From JAICJR01 sp036494715 (GTDB lineage: Bacteria > Actinomycetota > Thermoleophilia > Solirubrobacterales > Thermoleophilaceae): 64,000 nt of DNA. Positions 57,824 through 64,000 of the stretch are shown one piece after another. Each line of letters begins with the position of its first letter. The first letter of the stretch is position 1. Below the pieces are notes generated by a model. The model made no database searches. It was not told the DNA's origin and worked only from the letters and a program-made list of their open reading frames with translations. The stretch covers positions 3,150 to 67,149 of the forward strand of contig DASXNY010000076.1 in NCBI GenBank assembly GCA_036494715.1, in the 5' to 3' direction. The translations under genes were made by a program, and so were the position numbers.

Positions 57824-58552
57824 ATGAAACGAGTCCGGATCGGCTGCTCCGGCTGGAATTACAAGGACTGGCGCGAGGCCTTCTATCCGAAGGGCCTGCC
57901 GCCCGGCGAGTGGCTGAGCTATTACTCGCGGACCTTCGACACCGTCGAGATCAACAACACCTTCTACCGCCTGCCCAACACGGCGGCGGTAGAGAACTGG
58001 GTCGAGCAGACACCCCGTGGCTTCGTCTTCTCGGTCAAGTCCGGGCGCTACCTCACGCACATCAAGCGGTTGCAGGAGCTCGACGCCCGGCTGCCCACCT
58101 TCTACGAGCGCATCGAGCCGCTCGCGAAGACGCCCAAGATGGGGCCGCTGCTGTGGCAGCTGCCCGCCAACTTCAAGCGCGACGACGGGCGCCTGGCCGG
58201 CGCGCTGAGCCAACTACCCAAGGGCCGGCACTGCTTCGAGTTCCGCCACCCGAGCTGGTTCTGCGAGGAGGTCTACGCGCTGCTCCGCAAGCACCGGGCG
58301 GCGCTCGTGATCGGCGACACGCCGGAGCGCAAGTTCCAGGCGCATGAGCTCACGACGTCTTGGACCTTCCTGCGCTTCCACCACGGCACGCGCGGACGTG
58401 GCGGCAACTACTCGCCGCGCGAGCTCGAGGAATGGGCCGAGCGCATCCGGGGCTGGCGCGAGCGCGTGGAGGTCTACGCGTACTTCAACAACGACTGGAA
58501 GGCATACGCGGTGAAGAACGCGCTGGCGCTGAGGGAGCTGCTGGAGGCGTAG
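57824..58552 (+). CDS. DUF72 (YecE-like) TIM-barrel protein
   Basis: A 242-residue protein of the conserved DUF72 family: RIGCSGWNYKDWREAFYPKG at the start, DTVEINNTFYRLPNTAAVEN and FVFSVKSGRYLTHIKRL in the middle, FEFRHPSWFCEEVYALLRKH and YAYFNNDWKAYAVKNALAL at the end. Members are widespread TIM barrels of unclear biochemical role. ATG 57824 is the natural start; in-frame neighbours are unconnected. Confidence 0.9.
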   Translation: MKRVRIGCSGWNYKDWREAFYPKGLPPGEWLSYYSRTFDTVEINNTFYRLPNTAAVENWVEQTPRGFVFSVKSGRYLTHIKRLQELDARLPTFYERIEPLAKTPKMGPLLWQLPANFKRDDGRLAGALSQLPKGRHCFEFRHPSWFCEEVYALLRKHRAALVIGDTPERKFQAHELTTSWTFLRFHHGTRGRGGNYSPRELEEWAERIRGWRERVEVYAYFNNDWKAYAVKNALALRELLEA

Positions 58553-58557
58553 CGCGC

Positions 58558-58713
58558 TCAGTCGTCCTCGCCCTCGTCCGGGTGGCCGGTTGAGCGCTCA
58601 CCCTCGCCGGGCGGCTCGTTGCGCTCGGCGTCCTCGCGGCCCTCGTCGTCGTCGTCCGGCACCTGCTCGGCCGGACCCTCCTCGGGCAGCTGGTCTGACT
58701 CTTCTCGTTCCAT
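58558..58713 (-). CDS. Short acidic disordered protein
   Basis: ATG 58713 gives 51 residues, almost all charged or Gly/Pro (EREESDQLPEEGPAEQVPDD, EGERSTGHPDEGEDD), with no hydrophobic core. The frame continues open upstream but out of any plausible gene. It is either a real small disordered protein or a chance frame; the Glu/Asp balance and the clear start favour the first weakly. Confidence 0.45.
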   Translation of the reverse strand: MEREESDQLPEEGPAEQVPDDDDEGREDAERNEPPGEGERSTGHPDEGEDD

Positions 58714-58764
58714 GGCAGGCAGAGTAACCAAGCGCCGACCCCGCCCCTCGCTACGCTGCTGCGC

Positions 58765-59715
58765 ATGCTTGGGAGGCACGCGATCGTGCCGGTGACATCG
58801 ATGGTCGCGCTCGCGGTCGCCGCGTTCGGCGGCGGCGGCTTGGCGAGCGGGCGGCCGCTCGCATCCGCGCCGCGCTGCCCCGTCTTCCCCAAGAACAACC
58901 AGTGGAACCTCCCGGTGGACAAGCTGCCGCTGGCGAGCAACTCGGACGCGCTCGTGCGCTCGATCGGCATCGACAAGACGGCGCACGCCGACTTCGGCTC
59001 CGGGCTCTACGCGGGCGGCCCGATCGGCATTCCCTACATCACCGTGTCCGGCAAGCAGCGCAAGCTGCGCGTCAGCTTCGACTACTCGGACGAGTCGAAC
59101 AAGGGCCCGTACCCGATCCCGGCCAACGTGCCGATCGAAGGCGGCTCGGGTTCCGACGGCGACCGCCACGCGATCGTCGTCGACCGCACGCACTGCAAGC
59201 TCTACGAGCTCTACAACCTGCGCCCCACCGGCGGGGGCGGCTGGCACGCGGGCAGCGGTGCCGTCTGGAACCTGCGCTCGAACCACCTGCGCCCGAAGAC
59301 CTGGACCTCGGCCGACGCGGCCGGCCTGCCGATCCTGCCGGGCCTCGCCCGCTACGACGAGGTCAGGCGCGGCTCGATCAACCACGCGCTGCGCTTCACC
59401 GTGCCCGAGACGCGCAAGGCGTTCATCTACCCGGCTCGCCACCAGGCCGGCGATACGAGCGATCCCAACGTGCCGGCGATGGGCCAGCGCTTCCGGCTCA
59501 AGGCGAGCTTCGACATCTCGAGCTTCCCGAGGCAGTCGCGGATCGTCCTCAAGGCGCTCAAGAAGTACGGGATGATCGTGGCCGACAACGGCTCGTCCTG
59601 GTACATCTCGGGCGCGCCCAACAATGGCTGGAACAACGACGACCTGCACTCGTTCGGCAGGCTCAGCGGCCGCGACTTCGAGGCCGTCGACACCAGCTCG
59701 CTGCCGCGGCCGTAG
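58765..59715 (+). CDS. Secreted hypothetical protein
   Basis: A 316-residue exported protein: hydrophobic N-terminus (VPVTSMVALAVAAFGGGGLASG), then a compact domain with FPKNNQWNLPVDKLPLASNS, GIPYITVSGKQRKLRVSFD, DRHAIVVDRTHCKLYELYNL and NHALRFTVPETRKAFIYPAR, ending SSWYISGAPNNGWNNDDLHS. The repeated aromatic and HxL patterns suggest a beta-rich carbohydrate-related fold; no enzymatic motif is certain. It lies beside and convergent with mreB, but no functional link is visible. Confidence 0.75.
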   Translation: MLGRHAIVPVTSMVALAVAAFGGGGLASGRPLASAPRCPVFPKNNQWNLPVDKLPLASNSDALVRSIGIDKTAHADFGSGLYAGGPIGIPYITVSGKQRKLRVSFDYSDESNKGPYPIPANVPIEGGSGSDGDRHAIVVDRTHCKLYELYNLRPTGGGGWHAGSGAVWNLRSNHLRPKTWTSADAAGLPILPGLARYDEVRRGSINHALRFTVPETRKAFIYPARHQAGDTSDPNVPAMGQRFRLKASFDISSFPRQSRIVLKALKKYGMIVADNGSSWYISGAPNNGWNNDDLHSFGRLSGRDFEAVDTSSLPRP

Positions 59716-59717
59716 AC

Positions 59718-60785
<1,068 letters not shown>

Positions 60786-60918
60786 ATGCAGGGTCAGCGT
60801 AGTGGTCTATGCAAGGGGGTGAGGCGAGCGGCTACCGCGGGGAGTCGCGATTCAAGGAGACCCGCACCCAGGTCGATCTAACCACAGGGGACCCGGCCGT
60901 CCGGTCTTCCCCACCTAC

Positions 60919-62553
60919 ATGGACCTGCAAGCACCTCGACACGAGATCAGCGACGTCGCGTCGCCGGGTTCCTCGATCGCCCACCTCAGGGGCCTGGTCG
61001 AGGTGACCCGCCTACTCCGTGGAGAGCACCAGCTCTCCTCGGTCCTCGACGCGATCGCGCGCACGGTCTGCGAGTCGCTCGGCTTCGAGACCGTGGTGAT
61101 CACGCTCTACCGCCCCGCGTGGAACGACTTCGAGGTCACGGCCGTCCACGGCAGCGAGAAGGCGCGCAGCGCGCTCCAGGGCACGGTGCGCGAGTGGGGC
61201 GACCTCGCCCCGCTGATGGACGAGCGCTTCTGCCGCCGCGGTGCCTACTTCATCCCGCACAACGAGTTCGACTGGAGCTCGATCGACGGCGCAAGCTTCG
61301 TGCCCGACATCGAGGCCACCGACGAGCCCGGCGCCTGGCATCCCGAGGACGCGCTGCTCGTGCCGCTGCTGCGCGCCGACGGCAGCACGCTCGGGATCAT
61401 CTCCGTCGACGAACCGGCCTCCGGGCGCACGCCGACCGACACGGAGCTCGAGGTGCTCGTGGCGGTGGCCGCCCACTGCGCGCTGGCGGTCGAGAGCGCG
61501 CAGGAGGCCGAGCGCGCCGCCTATCACCGGGAGTCGCTCGAGCAGCTCCTGCGCGTGTCCGGGAGCCTCACCGAATCGCGCTCGATCGACTCCATCCTCC
61601 AGACCGTCTGCGAGGGCATCCGCGAGGCGCTCGGCTTTCAGAAGGTGTCGATCGATCTGCTCGACCGCAGCGGCGGGCGCTTCCACGTGCGCGCCGCCGC
61701 CGGCTGGGCGCTCGGCCAGGTCACCCTGACGCCCCCGTCGTCGGTGGAGTCGATCTCCCCGCTCTTCGATCCGGAGTTCGAGGTGGAGGGCTGCTTCCTC
61801 CTGCCCGACGCCGAGGCCCGCGCCCGCGTGCGCGACTACGACCCCAGCTACGTGTCCGTGTCGAACGGCCGCGGGCCTTACGCCTGGAGCCACCACTGGC
61901 TGTGCGTGCCGCTGTACGACCGCGAGCGCGAGGTGATCGCGCTGATCTGGGCGGACGACCCGGACGACCGGCTCATCCCCTCACCCGACAGCCTCAAGGC
62001 GCTGCGCATGTTCGCCAACCAGGCGACGACGGCGCTCGACTCGATGGCTCAGTTCGAGGAGATGCGCTTCCTCGCCGACCACGATCCGCTGACCCGGCTC
62101 GGCAACCGCCGCTCGTTCATGGCGCGCCTCGAGCTCGAGACCCAGCGCGCGCTGCGCTACGGCACCAGGTTCGCGCTCATGGTCTGCGACCTCGACGGCT
62201 TCAAGGACGTGAACGACCGCCATGGGCACCTGGCCGGCGATGAGGCGCTCGAGCACGTGGCCGGGGTCCTGCGCGACGCCCTGCGCAGCTCGGACGGCGC
62301 CTATCGCCTCGGCGGCGACGAGTTCGGCCTGATCCTGGTCGAGGCCGGCACCGAAGTGGCTGCCGACGTGGTGGAGCGCGTCTCCGGCGCGCTCGCGTTC
62401 GAGCACGACGAGCGCCTGAGCGGGCTGCGCGCCAGCTTCGGCGTCGCCATCTGCCCGGACCACGCGATGACCCCGAGCGGGCTCTTCAACGCCGCCGACC
62501 AGGCGATGTACGGGGCCAAGCGCTCCGGCGGCGAAGCCGACCTGCCTGCCTGA
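60919..62553 (+). CDS. GAF-GAF-GGDEF diguanylate cyclase
   Basis: A 544-residue soluble protein: GAF1 (about 30-190; QLSSVLDAIARTVCESLGFE, LVPLLRADGSTLGIISVDEP), GAF2 (about 205-370; SIDSILQTVCEGIREALGFQ, HWLCVPLYDREREVIALIWA), then a GGDEF domain with LTRLGNRRSFMARLELETQR, DLDGFKDVNDRHGHLAGDEA and the intact YRLGGDEFGLI. The RSSD segment five residues before GGDEF matches the inhibitory I-site. It should make cyclic di-GMP in response to a small ligand or redox cue. No EAL domain, no membrane helix. Confidence 0.93.
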   Translation: MDLQAPRHEISDVASPGSSIAHLRGLVEVTRLLRGEHQLSSVLDAIARTVCESLGFETVVITLYRPAWNDFEVTAVHGSEKARSALQGTVREWGDLAPLMDERFCRRGAYFIPHNEFDWSSIDGASFVPDIEATDEPGAWHPEDALLVPLLRADGSTLGIISVDEPASGRTPTDTELEVLVAVAAHCALAVESAQEAERAAYHRESLEQLLRVSGSLTESRSIDSILQTVCEGIREALGFQKVSIDLLDRSGGRFHVRAAAGWALGQVTLTPPSSVESISPLFDPEFEVEGCFLLPDAEARARVRDYDPSYVSVSNGRGPYAWSHHWLCVPLYDREREVIALIWADDPDDRLIPSPDSLKALRMFANQATTALDSMAQFEEMRFLADHDPLTRLGNRRSFMARLELETQRALRYGTRFALMVCDLDGFKDVNDRHGHLAGDEALEHVAGVLRDALRSSDGAYRLGGDEFGLILVEAGTEVAADVVERVSGALAFEHDERLSGLRASFGVAICPDHAMTPSGLFNAADQAMYGAKRSGGEADLPA

Positions 62554-62589
62554 CCGGCCCGGCGCCCTTTGGCGCTACCGTTCGGCGCC

Positions 62590-62751
62590 ATGCAGACCGT
62601 CGAGCTGGTGGCGGCAATCATCGCGGTGGTCGGCCTCGTGGCCTACCCGATCGTGATCCGCATCGTCGAGGGCGGGGTGCCGCAGGGCGTGAAGGAAGAG
62701 CAGGCCCGCGAGTACTACGACCAACACGGCCGCTGGCCGGACGACGATTGA
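62590..62751 (+). CDS. Single-pass small membrane protein
   Basis: ATG 62590 gives 53 residues: one membrane helix (VELVAAIIAVVGLVAYPIVI), then a hydrophilic tail (RIVEGGVPQGVKEEQAREYY, DQHGRWPDDD). Stop is overlapped by the TTG of the next gene (TTGA), so translation of the two is coupled. An earlier in-frame start at 62569 is less likely. Confidence 0.65.
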   Translation: MQTVELVAAIIAVVGLVAYPIVIRIVEGGVPQGVKEEQAREYYDQHGRWPDDD

Positions 62752-63212
62752 GGATCTGGCTCGCTCAGGAAGGCGACGCCGCCGAGGTGGCCCGCCTCAT
62801 GATCGGCTTCCGCAACTGGTTCGAGCGGGACACGCCGCCCGATGAGGTGTTCCCGCCGGGCATCGAGCGCCTGCTGGCGGACGAGAACACGGACTTTTTG
62901 CTGGCCGCCGTCGACTCCGACTCGCCGCCGGTCGGCGTTTGCGCGCTGCGCTACCGCTACGGCGTGTGGCTGGACGGCCTCGACTGCTGCCTCGAGGACG
63001 TCTTCGTGGAGGAGTCGGCGCGGGGAACGGGCCTGGGCGAAGCGCTGGTGCTGGCCGCCCTGGCCCGCGCGCGCGAGCGCGGCGCCAAGCGCGTCGAGCT
63101 CGACGTGAACGACCGGAACACGCCTGCCCACAAGCTGTACGAGAAGCTCGGCTTCAGCTCCTACGACGAGGACCTGGGTGGGCACAACCGCTTCATGCGC
63201 CTGCACCTCTGA
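62748..63212 (+). CDS. GNAT-family N-acetyltransferase
   Basis: A 154-residue GNAT enzyme. TTG 62748 overlaps the small membrane protein stop as TTGA. RIWLAQEGDAAEVARLMIGF at the start, ALRYRYGVWLDGLDCCLEDV and FVEESARGTGLGEALVLAAL (the acetyl-CoA pyrophosphate loop) then AHKLYEKLGF, the standard C-terminal motif. It acetylates an unknown amine. It overlaps the opposing amidohydrolase gene by 20 bases. Confidence 0.9.
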   Translation: MRIWLAQEGDAAEVARLMIGFRNWFERDTPPDEVFPPGIERLLADENTDFLLAAVDSDSPPVGVCALRYRYGVWLDGLDCCLEDVFVEESARGTGLGEALVLAALARARERGAKRVELDVNDRNTPAHKLYEKLGFSSYDEDLGGHNRFMRLHL

Positions 63213-64000
63213 GCCCGAGCAGTCGCGCCGCGTTCCCCTTGAGCACGAGTGGCCGCACCTCGTCCTTGATGTCGAGCTTGTCGAAGTCCGAGATCCAGCG
63301 CTCCGGGGTGATCAGCGGGAAGTCCGAGCCGAAGAGCATCTTGTTCTTCAGCAGGGTGTTCGTGTACTGGATCAGATTCTGCGGGAAGTACTTCGGCGAC
63401 CAGCCAGACAGGTCGATGTAGACATTGGGCTTGTGCACGGCGATGGCCAGCGCCTCGTCCTGCCAGGGGAACGAGGGGTGGGCGAGGATGATGTCCATCG
63501 CCGGGAAGTCGGCCGCGACGTCGTCGACGCACATCGGGTTCGAGTACTTGAGGTGCACGCCACCGCCTCCCGGCATACCGGCGCCGATGCCCGTCGTGCC
63601 CGAGTGGAAGAGGGCGATCAGGCCCGCCTCCGCGATCACCTCGTAGAAGGGGTAGAAGGTCTTGTCGTTCGGCCAGAACGACTGCGTGTTCGGGTGGAAC
63701 TTGAAGCCGCGCACGCCGTGCTCTTCGATCATGCGCCGGGCCTCGCGGATGCCCATCTTGCCCTTGTGCGGATCGATGCTCGCGAACGGGATCAGCACGT
63801 CCGGGTTGTCGTGTGCGAGCTTGGCAACCTCCTCGTTCGGCACGCGCTTGCGGCCGGTGCCCGCCTCGTCGTCGACGGTGAAGACGATCGCCGCCATGTT
63901 GCGCTCGCGGTAGTAGTCGGCCACCTCCTGCGTGGTGGGCCGCGGCGGATCGCCGCCGAAGTACTTCTTCGCGGCCGCGAGGTATTCGAGGGCCACCTCG
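63193..64000 (-). CDS. Amidohydrolase-2 family protein, 5' end cut by window
   Basis: At least 269 codons to the window edge. GFKFHPNTQSFWPNDKTFYP, LIALFHSGTTGIGAGMPGGG (His ligand), IILAHPSFPWQDEALAIAVH (His) and MLFGSDFPLITPERWISDFD (Asp) mark the TIM-barrel metal enzyme; the N-terminal H-x-H strand lies beyond the window. Members decarboxylate or hydrolyse ring or lactone substrates. The C-terminus is complete. Confidence 0.87.
   Translation of the reverse strand, partial: EVALEYLAAAKKYFGGDPPRPTTQEVADYYRERNMAAIVFTVDDEAGTGRKRVPNEEVAKLAHDNPDVLIPFASIDPHKGKMGIREARRMIEEHGVRGFKFHPNTQSFWPNDKTFYPFYEVIAEAGLIALFHSGTTGIGAGMPGGGGVHLKYSNPMCVDDVAADFPAMDIILAHPSFPWQDEALAIAVHKPNVYIDLSGWSPKYFPQNLIQYTNTLLKNKMLFGSDFPLITPERWISDFDKLDIKDEVRPLVLKGNAARLLGLRGAGA

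Overview
The window is very GC-rich and densely coded, with short intergenic gaps and many GTG and TTG starts that share 4 bases with the preceding stop. Together with a NucS mismatch endonuclease, an F420-type LLM oxidoreductase, a WS/DGAT acyltransferase, GlnA-like and MreB proteins, and a form-II-like molybdenum hydroxylase cluster, this suggests an actinomycetote, most likely of the Thermoleophilia (Solirubrobacterales or Gaiellales-like). The placement is inference; no rRNA gene is present. The window looks chromosomal, with no phage, integrase, transposase or CRISPR array.

Bases 1-21775 form a large catabolic and uptake island. Its core is a branched-chain-type ABC importer (ATPases 3433-4964, lipoprotein 8257-9552, fused LivH-LivM permease 9618-11669), interleaved with a pita-bread hydrolase-like protein, a 2-hydroxyacid dehydrogenase and an amidohydrolase, under a GntR regulator (2593). 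It continues into a TPP enzyme, IclR regulator, VOC protein and methyltransferase operon (12513-16310), then a divergent unit: one arm FAH hydrolase, cupin, two SDRs (19171 down to 16506), the other an FAD oxidase and a P450 (19221-21775). Two BBE-type FAD oxidases sit at its ends, one keeping both covalent FAD anchors and one lacking both. Two operator-like motif families, one near GntR-cluster promoters and one near IclR-cluster promoters, tie the island together. The substrate is unknown; the enzyme set suits a cyclic or aromatic/terpenoid-like compound, but that is inference.

Bases 21776-37902 are mixed housekeeping and envelope genes: a secreted glucuronyl epimerase-like protein, an internally triplicated WTGF membrane protein, a tail-anchored coiled-coil protein, nucS, an LLM oxidoreductase, a DeoR-MFS pair, an ABC exporter, Ppx/GppA phosphatase, an RsbW-like kinase, WS/DGAT, and a sedolisin protease.

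Bases 38526-44867 are a molybdenum hydroxylase operon (2Fe-2S, molybdopterin, FAD subunits) with MoxR, VWA and MocA-type maturation genes. A near-perfect long hairpin separates it from a GGDEF cyclase. Bases 46701-51539 (minus strand) are a GntR, USP-like, APC permease, SDR, glutamine synthetase-like operon that looks like uptake and gamma-glutamylation of an amine or amino acid. The rest holds a PP2C phosphatase with an extracellular region, a subtilase-like protein whose catalytic His appears to be Glu, tRNA-Ser(GGA), a zincin, BON and DUF72 proteins, MreB, a GAF-GAF-GGDEF cyclase, a GNAT enzyme and a second, cut-off amidohydrolase.

Several intergenic gaps carry degenerate 7- or 8-base tandem repeats of three recurring families (near 3.3, 37.9, 38.4 and 42.3 kb). 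No gene-free stretch exceeds about 220 bases.
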